DNA of 64,000 nt from NCBI RefSeq assembly GCF_001612965.1, contig NZ_BDBL01000038.1:1-64000 (forward strand). Direction: 5' to 3'. The notes beneath the pieces are model-generated. The model was given only the letters and a program-made list of their open reading frames with translations. It searched no databases and was not told the origin of the DNA. Both the position numbers and the translations under genes were made by a program. Shown in pieces: positions 8,189-16,302 of this stretch. The stretch comes from Nocardia kruczakiae NBRC 101016. Lineage in GTDB: Bacteria > Actinomycetota > Actinomycetes > Mycobacteriales > Mycobacteriaceae. How positions within the stretch are numbered: position 1 is the first letter of the stretch; every line of letters begins with the position of its first letter.

Positions 8189-9540
8189 CGCACACTCACC
8201 TCACTTCCACGCATCGCGGGGGCGCCGATCCGGCTCACCCAGCTGGGCACCTGATCGGGCGAAACCCCGTTCGCCGCACCGTAGATCGCACCCAGGGTGT
8301 GCTGTTCGGCGGGCGAACCCATGGTCGTGGCGCCGGCGGCGCCGTAGACCGAGAACTGTGCCGCCGGCAGCTGACCGATGTTCTGGTCACCCGGATTCCG
8401 GGTCGGCGGCTGATAGGAACCGTCGTTGGCCGATCCGGTCGGATACTGACCGGGATCCACCCCGAGCGGATATTCGGGGAAACACGCCGGCGGCCGGTTC
8501 GTATCCAGCCAGCGCGGCTCGTCCTGGTTGGGCAGATAGCGGCCACGCGGATTGGTGATCTCGATCGTGACCCGCGAACCCGGGGTATCGGTGCCCTTGC
8601 CGAAGATGTCGTCGATACGCGGCTTCAGCTGCGCGAAATTCTTCATCGTGCAGGGGAACGAGGGGGAATAGGTCGCCAGCAGTTCCAGCGCCTCACGCGA
8701 ATCGGCCGCGATATCGATGATGTTGTCGTGGTTGGCCGTCAGGAAATCGGCGGTCTTCGACGACGTCGGGGTCAGGACCGAATACAGCGTGTCCAACTGC
8801 GAACGCTTCTGCACGATGGTGGCATTCAGCGTGCGCAGATTGTCGAAGGCATCGACCAACTGCGGCAGCGCGTCCGAATAGGTGTCGGCGACCGTCGCGA
8901 AGGTGTGGATGTCGTCCTGCAGCTGCGGCATCACGCCGTTGATATCGCGGAAGATGTCGTCCAGCCGATCGATGGTGTGGCCCAGTTCCTCACCCTGACC
9001 ACCCAGCGCCTGCGACAGCGCGCCCAGCGTCGAGGCCAGGTACTGCGGCGGAATCGCCTGCAGCAGCGGCATGATCGAATCCAGCAGCTGGCTCACCTCG
9101 ACGGCGTTGCCGCTGGCGTCCTGATACAGCGTCATTCCCGCCTGCAGATGCTTCGGGCTGGGCTGCTCGGGCCAAACCAGATCGACATAACGCTCGCCGA
9201 ACAGAGTTTTCGGCAGCAGCCGGGCCGTCACATTGGACGGAATCTTCGAGGCCTTGTCCGGATCGATCGCCAGGTGCAGGGTCACCTTGCCGTTGGCGGA
9301 TTCACTGGAACGCACCTCGCCGACATTGACCCCGCGAACTTTCACATCCGCATTGCGGGTCAACGCGTTTCCGACGGTATCGGTGATCAGATCGACCTTG
9401 ACGACCTTGACCCACACCTTGTTGTAGGCCGCGATCGTCGTGCCGAGAAACAGCGCCATCACCACGAAGAACACGATGCCCAACGTGCGGATTCGGAGTT
9501 TCTCGGTAGAGCGCCAGAATTGCACACTGCGCGCGCTCAT
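8185..9540 (-). CDS. mceA: MCE family protein MceA
   Basis: 451 residues, the longest of the six. Anchor at about residues 20-40 (LGIVFFVVMALFLGTTI), MCE domain (about 45-125, NADVKVRGVNVGEV), then the long helical region with DYxA-like stretches and a C-terminal region rich in Pro, Gly and Gln. The length and the extended C-terminus fit the A position. Separated from yrbEB by 37 bp, the largest gap inside the transporter core. Confidence 0.88.
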   Translation of the reverse strand: MSARSVQFWRSTEKLRIRTLGIVFFVVMALFLGTTIAAYNKVWVKVVKVDLITDTVGNALTRNADVKVRGVNVGEVRSSESANGKVTLHLAIDPDKASKIPSNVTARLLPKTLFGERYVDLVWPEQPSPKHLQAGMTLYQDASGNAVEVSQLLDSIMPLLQAIPPQYLASTLGALSQALGGQGEELGHTIDRLDDIFRDINGVMPQLQDDIHTFATVADTYSDALPQLVDAFDNLRTLNATIVQKRSQLDTLYSVLTPTSSKTADFLTANHDNIIDIAADSREALELLATYSPSFPCTMKNFAQLKPRIDDIFGKGTDTPGSRVTIEITNPRGRYLPNQDEPRWLDTNRPPACFPEYPLGVDPGQYPTGSANDGSYQPPTRNPGDQNIGQLPAAQFSVYGAAGATTMGSPAEQHTLGAIYGAANGVSPDQVPSWVSRIGAPAMRGSEVSVR

Positions 9541-9577
9541 GCTCCCACCTTTCGGGCTGCCGCCGCGCCTGGTCCGC

Positions 9578-10450
9578 TCATCCCGCGACTCGCACTGTCG
9601 TCGTCGTACCCCAGATCGCCAGGCTGAGGAAGAAGTCGAGGATGTTCACCAGCACGATCGACGCACGTACCGCGCGTCCCACGGCCACACCGACGCCGGC
9701 CGGACCGCCGGTGGCGTTGAAGCCGTAATAGCAATGGATCAGGATGATCACGAAGGCGAACACCAGCACCTTCACGAACGAATACAGCACGTCCTCGGGT
9801 GGCAGGAACAGACCGAAATAATGGTCGTACGAACCCGTGGATTGCCCGTTGAACCACACGCTGATCTGCCTGGACGCGATGAACGTGCCGAGCAGGCCGA
9901 CGATGTAGAGCGGAATCACCGCCACGAAACCCGCGATGACGCGCGTGGTCACCAGGAACGGCACGCCGGGTACCGCCATCACCTCGAGCGCGTCGATTTC
10001 CTCGGAAATTCGCATCGCACCCAATTGCGCGGTGAAACCACAGCCGACCGTCGCAGACAATGCCAATGCCGCGACCAGCGGCGCCAATTCGCGTGTATTG
10101 ATGTAGCCGGTCAGAAAGCCGGTGAGCACCGAACTGCCCAGGGCGTCGAGAGCTTTGAAGCCCTGCAGGCCGACGACGACACCGACCGAGGCCGACATCA
10201 TCACCACGACACCGATGGTGCCGCCGATGACAGCGAGTGCACCCGAACCGAAGGTCACCTCGGCCAGCAGCCGCATGACCTCCTTGCGGTAATGCACGAC
10301 GGTGCGCGGAATCCACGCGATCGCCTTGGAATAGAACGACATCTGATCGCCGGCGCGATCGATGACATTCACCGGCGACTTGAGCGCAGCACCTACTCGG
10401 CGCATCCGCCTCGAAAAGATCGGAGAACGCTGGGAAACAACCATCGTCAC
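9578..10450 (-). CDS. yrbEB: YrbE/MlaE-family ABC permease, second copy
   Basis: About 290 residues, five or so hydrophobic segments, and the MlaE-family signature around EEIDALEVMAVPGVPFLVTTRV (the coupling-helix region facing the ATPase). The GTG at 10450 overlaps the yrbEA stop as GTGA; an in-frame ATG two codons later (10444) is the alternative start. Pairs with the upstream permease to form the inner-membrane channel powered by MceG and crowned by MceA-F. Confidence 0.9.
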   Translation of the reverse strand: MTMVVSQRSPIFSRRMRRVGAALKSPVNVIDRAGDQMSFYSKAIAWIPRTVVHYRKEVMRLLAEVTFGSGALAVIGGTIGVVVMMSASVGVVVGLQGFKALDALGSSVLTGFLTGYINTRELAPLVAALALSATVGCGFTAQLGAMRISEEIDALEVMAVPGVPFLVTTRVIAGFVAVIPLYIVGLLGTFIASRQISVWFNGQSTGSYDHYFGLFLPPEDVLYSFVKVLVFAFVIILIHCYYGFNATGGPAGVGVAVGRAVRASIVLVNILDFFLSLAIWGTTTTVRVAG

Positions 10451-11241
10451 GAACCCTTGGCCGGGACGACCTGCAGGTACACCAACGTCAGCAGCAGATT
10501 GACGAAGAAGAGCACCAGGAAGGTGATCACCACGGATTGATTCACCGCGTCACCAACACCTTTCGGTCCCCCCTTGGGATTCAAACCTTTGTATGCGGCG
10601 ATCACGCCCGCGAGCAATCCGAAGATCAGAGCCTTGAATTCACCGATCCAGAGGTCCGGGAGTTGCGCCAGCGCGGAGAACGACGCCAGGTAGGCGCCGG
10701 GAGTTCCGCCCTGCAGCAACACATTGAAGAAATATCCACCGCAGATGCCGACCACCGAAACCAGGCCGTTGAGCAGCAGCGCCACCAGCATCATGCCGAG
10801 GACACGCGGCACGACGAGACGCTGCACCGGATCGATGCCGAGCACCTCCATCGCGTCGATCTCTTCGCGGATGGTGCGGGAGCCGAGGTCGGCGGCCACA
10901 GCCGAACCCGCCGCACCGGCGATGATCAGCGCGGTGACGACGGGAGCGGCCTGCTGCACAGTTGCCAGCACACTGGTTGCGCCGGTGAACGATTCAGCAC
11001 CGAGCTGCTTGATAAGTGAACCGGTCTGCAATGCCACAACGGCGCCGAACGGGATTGCCACCAGTGCGGCGGGCAGGATCGAGACGCTCGCGATGAACCA
11101 CGACTGCTCGATGAACTCGCGCCATTGGAAAGGCCGGCGCAGGGTGTTGCGTGCCACGGAAATGAGCAGTGCAAAAATGTTGCCGGCCTGCGCAAATCCC
11201 GACTCGACCGGAGTGCGCAGCCGTGCCAGGGGTTGATTCAC
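10447..11241 (-). CDS. yrbEA: YrbE/MlaE-family ABC permease, first copy
   Basis: 264 residues with hydrophobic segments at about 48-70, 90-110, 145-175, 195-215 and 235-258, and the family motif EEIDAMEVLGIDPVQRLVVPR. Start is GTG at 11241 (MNQPLARL). It lies 11 bp downstream of mceG and overlaps yrbEB, so ATPase and both permeases are in one transcription unit. Function: membrane domain of the Mce lipid ABC system. Confidence 0.91.
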   Translation of the reverse strand: MNQPLARLRTPVESGFAQAGNIFALLISVARNTLRRPFQWREFIEQSWFIASVSILPAALVAIPFGAVVALQTGSLIKQLGAESFTGATSVLATVQQAAPVVTALIIAGAAGSAVAADLGSRTIREEIDAMEVLGIDPVQRLVVPRVLGMMLVALLLNGLVSVVGICGGYFFNVLLQGGTPGAYLASFSALAQLPDLWIGEFKALIFGLLAGVIAAYKGLNPKGGPKGVGDAVNQSVVITFLVLFFVNLLLTLVYLQVVPAKGS

Positions 11242-11252
11242 GGTTGCGTATG

Positions 11253-12341
11253 TTACCCGTTGGTTGTGTCGTGTCGCACGGTGGTGTCGTACGTGCCGCC
11301 CTGATATTGCGGAGCGTTACCCGTATACGCCGGAAGGACTTGTGTATCGCCGTTCTCTTCCATCGACTCGCGGATCGCCACCTGCGCCGAATGCGGCAGG
11401 GTGTGCATGATCTCGAGCACGCGGCGGCGACGACGTTCCACGGCCTGGCGCACGGGCATACCCGGGGTGGCCTTCATCTGCGGGATGATGCCCTCGACGT
11501 CCTCGGTGCCGTTGTCGTAGTGGCCGGCGTCGGCGAGCGCCTGCTCGCGCGCCATCTGGGCCTCGTCCTTCTCCTCCGACATACCGATCGGGCCGACCAT
11601 GCGGCCGTTGAGGAACTGCTTGACCACCGGCTCCTCCGAGGTCAGCAGGACCTCGCGGGGGCCGAACATGACCAGCTGGCGGCGGAACAGCATGCCGATG
11701 TTGTCGGGCACGCTACGAGCCAGGTTGATGTTGTGGGTAACGATCAGAATCGTCGCGTCGATCTGCGCGTTGATGTCGATCAGCAGCTGCGACAGATAGG
11801 TCGTACGCACCGGGTCCAGACCGGAGTCCGGCTCGTCGACGAGGATGATCTGCGGGTCCAGCACCAGCGCGCGGGCCAGGCCGGCACGCTTGCGCATACC
11901 ACCGGAGATCTCACCGGGCAGTTTGCCTTCGGCGCCGAGCAGACCGGTCAGCTCGAGCTTCTCCATCACGATCTGCTTGATCTCGGATTCGCTCTTCTTG
12001 GTGTGCTCGCGCAGCGGGAAGGCCACGTTGTCGAACAGGTTCATCGAACCGAACAGCGCGCCGTCCTGGAACAGAACGCCGAACAACTTGCGGATCTCGT
12101 AGAGCTCCTTGTTGGAGCAGGTGGTGATGTCGGTGCCGTCGATGTAGATCGAGCCGCGCTCGGGGCGCAGCAGACCGATCAACGACTTCAGGAACACCGA
12201 TTTACCGGTACCGGAGGGGCCGAGCAAGGCGCTGACTTCCCCCGTGGGCAGGGTCAGAGTGACATCCTGCCAAATCCGCTGGGACCCGAAAGATTTCGTA
12301 ACACCTTCGGTCCTGACCTCGACGCCCACGTCGACCTCCAT
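11253..12341 (-). CDS. mceG: MceG/Mkl ATPase of the Mce lipid transporter
   Basis: 362 residues from the ATG at 12341 (MEVDVGVEV), preferred over an in-frame start 11 codons upstream because the conserved protein begins here. Walker A GPSGTGKS (residues 41-48), Q-loop Gln92, ABC signature ISGGMRKR (about 145-152), Walker B with DEP (ILVDEPDSGLDP) and the H-loop (VTHN). A C-terminal extension of about 110 residues beyond the ABC fold is typical of Mkl/MceG. It is the first gene of the operon. In M. tuberculosis the homologue is near rplL but separated from all mce operons; here it is physically linked to a full set. Confidence 0.93.
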   Translation of the reverse strand: MEVDVGVEVRTEGVTKSFGSQRIWQDVTLTLPTGEVSALLGPSGTGKSVFLKSLIGLLRPERGSIYIDGTDITTCSNKELYEIRKLFGVLFQDGALFGSMNLFDNVAFPLREHTKKSESEIKQIVMEKLELTGLLGAEGKLPGEISGGMRKRAGLARALVLDPQIILVDEPDSGLDPVRTTYLSQLLIDINAQIDATILIVTHNINLARSVPDNIGMLFRRQLVMFGPREVLLTSEEPVVKQFLNGRMVGPIGMSEEKDEAQMAREQALADAGHYDNGTEDVEGIIPQMKATPGMPVRQAVERRRRRVLEIMHTLPHSAQVAIRESMEENGDTQVLPAYTGNAPQYQGGTYDTTVRHDTTNG

Positions 12342-12388
12342 ATTTCTTCTGACGAGCGCCCACGGCCGCGTCACCGAATTTCTGCGCG

Positions 12389-12404
12389 GTGTGACGCGTC
12401 ACAC
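12389..12404. promoter_or_regulatory. Perfect 16-bp palindrome upstream of mceG
   Basis: GTGTGACGCGTCACAC reads identically on both strands. It lies 48 bp upstream of the mceG ATG, probably just downstream of a -10-like TACAGT (complement of about 12419-12424). The half-site GTGTGAC suggests a dimeric repressor, possibly of the GntR or TetR class. TGTGA/TCACA halves resemble CRP sites but the spacing is 4 bp rather than 6. Confidence 0.55.
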
Positions 12405-12447
12405 TGGGGTGCGGCCACTGTATCGCATGCCGCTGGTGCAGGACACC

Positions 12448-12466
12448 CTACCTGACTGGTCGGTAG
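12448..12466. promoter_or_regulatory. Candidate TetR-type operator upstream of the mce operon
   Basis: CTACCTGACTGGTCGGTAG has 5-bp outer arms CTACC/GGTAG and an inner GAC-TG-GTC. The right half resembles the ACCGGTCGGTA half-sites recognised by many actinobacterial TetR regulators. It lies near the expected -35 region of mceG. The symmetry is imperfect, so this is a weak call. Confidence 0.3.
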
Positions 12467-12524
12467 AAATGTCGACGGTAATGAGCCGGTCGCGACAGTT
12501 CACAACATTCACCACGAATATGTG

Positions 12525-12557
12525 AAAAGGGCGGCCCCGCAACGGGACCGCCCTTTT
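12525..12557 (-). terminator. rplL terminator
   Basis: A near-perfect hairpin: AAAAGGGCGG + T + CCCG, a 3-nt TTG loop, then CGGG + G + CCGCCCTTTT on the minus strand. It lies about 20 bp after the rplL stop and ends with the U-rich side built into the stem. It separates the ribosomal operon from mceG. Confidence 0.88.
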
Positions 12558-12576
12558 CCGGACTCGATTACCGCAA

Positions 12577-12957
12577 TTACTTGACGGAAACCTTCGCGCC
12601 GGCCTCTTCCAGCTTGGCCTTGGCGGCGTCGGCGGCGTCCTTGGCGACCTTCTCCAGGATCGGCTTCGGGGCACCCTCGACCAGGTCCTTAGCTTCCTTC
12701 AGGCCCAGGCCGGAGACGATCTCACGCACGACCTTGATGACCTGGATCTTCTTGTCGCCGGCACCCTCGAGGATGACGTCGAACTCGTCCTGCTCCTCGG
12801 CGGCCTCGGCCGGAGCAGCGGCGCCACCGACAGCGGCGACCGCGACCGGAGCGGCGGCGGTGACCTCGAACTTCTCCTCGAACTTCTTGACGAAGTCCGA
12901 GAGCTCCAGCAGGGTCATGTTGCCGATGGTCTCGAGCAGCTCGTCCACGTTGGCCAT
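12577..12957 (-). CDS. rplL: 50S ribosomal protein L7/L12
   Basis: 126 residues: N-terminal dimerisation helices (MANVDELLETIGNMTLLELSDFVKKFEEKF), an Ala/Pro-rich flexible hinge (about residues 35-58) and the conserved C-terminal domain with FDVILEGAGDKKIQVIKVVREI and GLKEAKDLVEGAPKP. It forms the acidic stalk that recruits translation factors. Follows rplJ by 75 bp that contain a small hairpin, and ends at a strong terminator. Confidence 0.98.
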   Translation of the reverse strand: MANVDELLETIGNMTLLELSDFVKKFEEKFEVTAAAPVAVAAVGGAAAPAEAAEEQDEFDVILEGAGDKKIQVIKVVREIVSGLGLKEAKDLVEGAPKPILEKVAKDAADAAKAKLEEAGAKVSVK

Positions 12958-12980
12958 GGTGTTTCCTTTCGGTAGTTCAT

Positions 12981-12996
12981 CCCCGCATCGGCGGGG
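12981..12996 (-). other. Small hairpin between rplJ and rplL
   Basis: CCCCGC-ATCG-GCGGGG, 6-bp GC stem with a tetraloop, about 24 nt before the rplL start codon and without a U-run. It is not a terminator; it might be an RNA processing or stabilising element that helps set the higher L12:L10 ratio. Confidence 0.4.
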
Positions 12997-13032
12997 AGAA
13001 AAGAGTTGGTTTGTCGACTTGTTCGCGTCGGC

Positions 13033-13587
13033 TTATTCGGCGTCGGCGGCGGGAGCCGCCTCGGCACCGCCCGCGGCGCGCTGCTTGTCCTCGAGCGCGG
13101 CGAACAGGCGAACCACCTGGCCGGCCGGCGCGGCGAACAAGCCGGCCGCCTTGGTCAGGTTGCCCTTCATGGCGCCGGCCAGCTTGGCCAGCAGCACCTC
13201 ACGCGACTCCAGGTCGGCGATGCGCTCGACCTCGGAGACCGACAGCGCGGCGCCGTCCATGTAGCCACCCTTGATGACCAGCGCCTTGTTGTCCTTGGCG
13301 AAGGTCTTGAGGGCCTTGGCGGCGTCGACCGGCTCACCGGTGATGAAGGTGATCGCGGTCGGACCGACGAACAAGTCATCCAGGCCTTCGACGCCCGCCT
13401 CGGCGGCCGCACGCTTGACCAGGGTGTTCTTGGCGACGGAGTAGGTGGCATTGCTGCCCAGCGCACGACGCAGCTGGGTGAGGTTGCCGACCGACAGACC
13501 ACGGTATTCCGTGATCACAGTGGCCGTAGCGCTCTTGAACTGCTCGGTGATCTCCGCGACCGCGGTGACCTTCTCTGGTTTCGCCAT
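13033..13587 (-). CDS. rplJ: 50S ribosomal protein L10
   Basis: 184 residues from the ATG at 13587 (MAKPEKVTAVAEITEQFKSA), preceded by AGAGAGGAGG 5-10 nt upstream; the frame is open further upstream but only through leader sequence. Conserved blocks: TEYRGLSVGNLTQLRRAL, YSVAKNTLVKRAA, GPTAITFITGEPV. The C-terminal helix (AGQVVRLFAALEDKQRAAG) binds L12 dimers, followed by an Ala-rich tail. Likely autoregulated through the L10 leader upstream. Confidence 0.97.
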   Translation of the reverse strand: MAKPEKVTAVAEITEQFKSATATVITEYRGLSVGNLTQLRRALGSNATYSVAKNTLVKRAAAEAGVEGLDDLFVGPTAITFITGEPVDAAKALKTFAKDNKALVIKGGYMDGAALSVSEVERIADLESREVLLAKLAGAMKGNLTKAAGLFAAPAGQVVRLFAALEDKQRAAGGAEAAPAADAE

Positions 13588-13683
13588 ACTTCGCCTCCTC
13601 TCTGGATGGTCGGTTCTGCGATGAACTACCGACTCGCGGAGGCTGGACCCGGGGAGGCTACGTCGACCCGGCGACAAAGCAAA

Positions 13684-13712
13684 CGCCCCGGACGCAGAGT
13701 GGTCCCGGGGCG
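13684..13712 (-). other. Attenuator-like hairpin in the rplJ leader
   Basis: Minus strand CGCCCCGG, 13-nt loop, CCGGGGCG, then TTTGCTTTG. An 8-bp GC stem followed by a T-rich stretch looks like an intrinsic terminator, placed between the L10-binding leader and the rplJ Shine-Dalgarno. It could terminate or stall transcription when the leader is bound. Confidence 0.5.
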
Positions 13713-13734
13713 CACAAGAAACTCGACATGAGCA

Positions 13735-13845
13735 CACGGCTCACATGTCGTCCCTCACCTCGGCTCTCCCTGCGTGGGCCGCCGGCAATATCGCCGGACC
13801 TTCGACTGCCTGACGGCAGCAACCAACGGTCTTCGGTAGAACGAT
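13735..13845 (-). ncRNA. Ribosomal protein L10 leader (autoregulatory mRNA structure)
   Basis: Between the promoter at 13883-13911 and rplJ, the minus strand carries ACCGAAGACCGTTGGTTGCT, then CCGTCAGGCAGTCGAAGGT, and ends near GAGAGCCGAGGTGAGG. The CGAAGACC..GTTGCT and GCCGAGGTG blocks and their position match the L10(L12)4-binding leader found upstream of rplJ in many bacteria. I recognise it by motif and position, not by a covariance-model search. Confidence 0.65.
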
Positions 13846-13882
13846 TGGGGGTGATCGCCAGACTGGCTGACGACCGTAGAAC

Positions 13883-13911
13883 AGAATAGCGGACCCGCAG
13901 CTAGAAGCCAA
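13883..13911 (-). promoter_or_regulatory. rplJL promoter
   Basis: TTGGCT (complement of 13906-13911), 17-bp spacer, TATTCT (complement of 13883-13888). Transcription would begin near 13876, just before the L10 leader. Confidence 0.6.
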
Positions 13912-13925
13912 AACGAGGCGTACAT

Positions 13926-13965
13926 GGCCCAGGGGGCCGAGAACCCGCCGGAGCGAAGCGGAGGC
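13926..13965. repeat. 40-bp dispersed repeat, copy 1
   Basis: Begins GGCCCAGGGGGCCGA and ends GCCGGAGCGAAGCGGAGGC. An inverted copy with 38/40 identical bases is at 21981-22020. It sits between the rplA terminator and the rplJ promoter, so it is in the untranscribed gap or just upstream of the promoter. Confidence 0.8.
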
Positions 13966-13974
13966 GAAAAACAC

Positions 13975-14005
13975 AGGGCCGGTAGGAGTTTCTCCTACCG
14001 GCCCT
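13975..14005 (-). terminator. rplA (rplKA) terminator
   Basis: Perfect stem AGGGCCGGTAGGAG / CTCCTACCGGCCCT around a 3-nt loop (AAA on the minus strand), followed by TGTGTTTTTCG on the minus strand. It starts 21 bp after the rplA stop codon. Confidence 0.9.
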
Positions 14006-14025
14006 CGTCGAAAGCTACCTACGCC

Positions 14026-14739
14026 TTACGCGTCCTCTTCGGTGAGGTTGCGGGTGCGGTTCGGGTCCACCGGGATGCCCGGTCCGGTGTTCGTCGAAAT
14101 CGTCACCTTCTTGACGTAGCGGCCCTTGGCGGTCGACGGCTTCACACGCAGGATCTCCTCCAGCGCGGCGCCGTAGTTCTCGACCAGCTTCTTCTCGTCG
14201 AAGGAGGCCTTGCCGATCACGAAGTGCAGGTTGGCCTGCTTGTCGACGCGGAAGTTGATCTTGCCGCCCTTGATCTCGTTGACGGCCTTGGTCACATCGG
14301 TGGTGACCGTGCCCGTCTTCGGGTTCGGCATCAGGCCGCGGGGGCCCAGCACACGCGCGATGCGACCGACCTTGGCCATCTGGTCCGGGGTGGCGATCGC
14401 GGCGTCGAAGTCCAGCCAGCCGCCCTGGATGCGCTCGATCAGATCCTCGGCGCCGACGGCGTCCGCACCGGCGGCCTCGGCCTCGGCGGCCTTCTCGCCG
14501 GCCGCGAACACGATGACGCGCGCGGTCTTACCGGTGCCGTGCGGCAGGTTGACGGTGCCGCGGACCATCTGGTCGGCCTTGCGGGGGTCGACACCCAGAC
14601 GAACGGCGACCTCGACGGTCGCGTCGGTCTTCGTGGTCGAGGTCTCCTTCGCCAGCCGGGTGGCCGACAGCGGGGAGTAGAGCTGAGCGCGGTCGACCTT
14701 GGCGGCCGCCTCGAGATAAGCCTTGCTTCGTTTTGCCAT
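14026..14739 (-). CDS. rplA: 50S ribosomal protein L1
   Basis: 237 residues. Contains the L1 hallmarks: VEVAVRLGVDPRKADQMVRG, LPHGTGKTARVIVFA, GPRGLMPNPKTGTVT and KGGKINFRVDKQ-type C-terminal strands. Binds 23S rRNA at the L1 stalk near the E site. Starts with ATG at 14739 after AGAAT/GGACAG; 93 bp separate it from rplK, in the same transcription unit. Confidence 0.98.
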   Translation of the reverse strand: MAKRSKAYLEAAAKVDRAQLYSPLSATRLAKETSTTKTDATVEVAVRLGVDPRKADQMVRGTVNLPHGTGKTARVIVFAAGEKAAEAEAAGADAVGAEDLIERIQGGWLDFDAAIATPDQMAKVGRIARVLGPRGLMPNPKTGTVTTDVTKAVNEIKGGKINFRVDKQANLHFVIGKASFDEKKLVENYGAALEEILRVKPSTAKGRYVKKVTISTNTGPGIPVDPNRTRNLTEEDA

Positions 14740-14832
14740 GATTCTCTGTCCTGTTCGTAAGTCAGAAGTGGTTGTCGGGACTGGCCGTCCCTCCCACGCA
14801 CATCCCGCCGGTCACCGGCGGAGACGGGACCG

Positions 14833-15267
14833 TCAGTCGGCGACGGTGATACCCATCGAGCGAGCGGTACCCGCGATGATCTTGGCCGCCTGATCGATGT
14901 CGTTGGCGTTCAGATCTTCCTGCTTGGTCTTGGCGATCTCACGGACCTGATCCATGGTGACCGTGGCGACCTTGTTGCGGTGCGGCTCGGCGGAGCCCTT
15001 CTGCACACCGGCGGCCTTGAGCAGCAGCTTGGCGGCGGGCGGAGTCTTCAACTTGAAGTCGAACGAGCGGTCTTCGTAGACCGTGATCTCGACCGGGATG
15101 ACGTTGCCACGCTGCGACTCGGTCGCCGCGTTGTACGCCTTGCAGAACTCCATGATGTTGACGCCGTGCTGACCCAGCGCGGGGCCGACCGGCGGAGCCG
15201 GGTTGGCCGCACCAGCCTGGATCTGGAGCTTGATGAGCCCGGCGACCTTCTTCTTCTTGGGGGGCAT
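14833..15267 (-). CDS. rplK: 50S ribosomal protein L11
   Basis: 144 residues. N-terminal KLQIQAGAANPAPPVGPALGQHGVNIMEFCK is the conserved thiostrepton-binding domain; the C-terminal 23S rRNA-binding domain has KTPPAAKLLLKAAGVQKGS and ends IAGTARSMGITV. The initial MPPKKKKVA is the actinobacterial N-terminus. Starts 70 bp after nusG. Confidence 0.98.
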   Translation of the reverse strand: MPPKKKKVAGLIKLQIQAGAANPAPPVGPALGQHGVNIMEFCKAYNAATESQRGNVIPVEITVYEDRSFDFKLKTPPAAKLLLKAAGVQKGSAEPHRNKVATVTMDQVREIAKTKQEDLNANDIDQAAKIIAGTARSMGITVAD

Positions 15268-15337
15268 CTTTCTTTCCTTGGTTTAGGTTCCTTACGGACT
15301 TCCGTAAGCCTGTCCCGGGGCGCGAACCCCGGAAGTC

Positions 15338-16162
15338 TCAGATCTTCGCGACCTGCGTGAACGCGAGTTCCACCGGGGTCTCGCGACCGAAGATCGACAC
15401 CAGCACCTTCAGCTTCTGCTGTTCGGCGTTGACCTCGGAGATGCTGGCCGGCAGCGTCGCGAACGGACCGTCCATCACGGTCACCGACTCGCCGACCTCG
15501 AAGTCGACCTCGATGGCCGGCTTGGCGGCGGTCTCGGTGACGGTCTCCGACGTGGACGCGGCGGCGCCCGCCGCGGCGGCAGCCGGCTTCTTCTGCTGCT
15601 GCTCGGCCGGGACCAGGAACTTCACCACGTCGTTGATCGTCAGCGGCGACGGACGGGAGGTGGCGCCGACGAATCCGGTGACGCCGGGGGTGTTGCGGAC
15701 CGCGCCCCACGACTCGTCGTTGAGATCCATCCGGACCAGGATGTAGCCGGGCAGCACCTTGCGCTGCACGTTCTTGCGCTGGCCGTTCTTGATCTCGGTG
15801 ACCTGCTCGGTCGGCACCTCGACCTGGAAGATGTAGTCCTCGAGGCCCAGGTTCTGCACGCGGGTCTCGAGATTGGTCTTCACCTTGTTCTCGTAACCGG
15901 CGTAGGAGTGGATGACGTACCAGTCGCCGGGGGCGCGACGCAGCGCGGCCTTCATCTCGGCGACGGGGTCGGCGGGTTCTTCCGGTGCCGCGGGCTCCGC
16001 GGGTGCGTCGGTCTCGGTCTCGTCGGTGTCGGTGGTGTCGCCCTCGACTTCGCCGGAGGACGCCTCGGTACCGTCCGAGACGGTCGCCTCGTCGACGGCC
16101 GTCTCCGCCGCCTCGTCGTCGACCGGGAACTCGTCGGTTGTGCCGTTCTCCGGGGTGCTCAC
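15338..16162 (-). CDS. nusG: Transcription termination/antitermination factor NusG
   Basis: 274 residues from the GTG at 16162 (MSTPENGTTDEF), with AGGAAG 10 nt upstream; a start 12 codons earlier is possible but lacks a ribosome site. The first about 70 residues are very acidic low complexity, as in mycobacterial NusG. The NGN domain follows (DWYVIHSYAGYENKVKTNLE ... LPGYILVRMDL), then an Ala/Gln/Thr linker insertion (about 190-225), and the KOW domain (GESVTVMDGPFATLPA ... VSIFGRETPVEL). Couples RNA polymerase to Rho or the ribosome. Confidence 0.97.
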   Translation of the reverse strand: MSTPENGTTDEFPVDDEAAETAVDEATVSDGTEASSGEVEGDTTDTDETETDAPAEPAAPEEPADPVAEMKAALRRAPGDWYVIHSYAGYENKVKTNLETRVQNLGLEDYIFQVEVPTEQVTEIKNGQRKNVQRKVLPGYILVRMDLNDESWGAVRNTPGVTGFVGATSRPSPLTINDVVKFLVPAEQQQKKPAAAAAGAAASTSETVTETAAKPAIEVDFEVGESVTVMDGPFATLPASISEVNAEQQKLKVLVSIFGRETPVELAFTQVAKI

Positions 16163-16302
16163 TGGGCACTCGCTTCCTGTGTCGTCACGTACATCCACTA
16201 CGCCGGAGGTGAATCCGGCGGATGGTTTCCGTCCTCGCGTGGCGGACGGCTGGCAGCGCCCATGGGTCGCTCCGTAGGCTCCGCTCCCGACGCACCGGTC
16301 AG

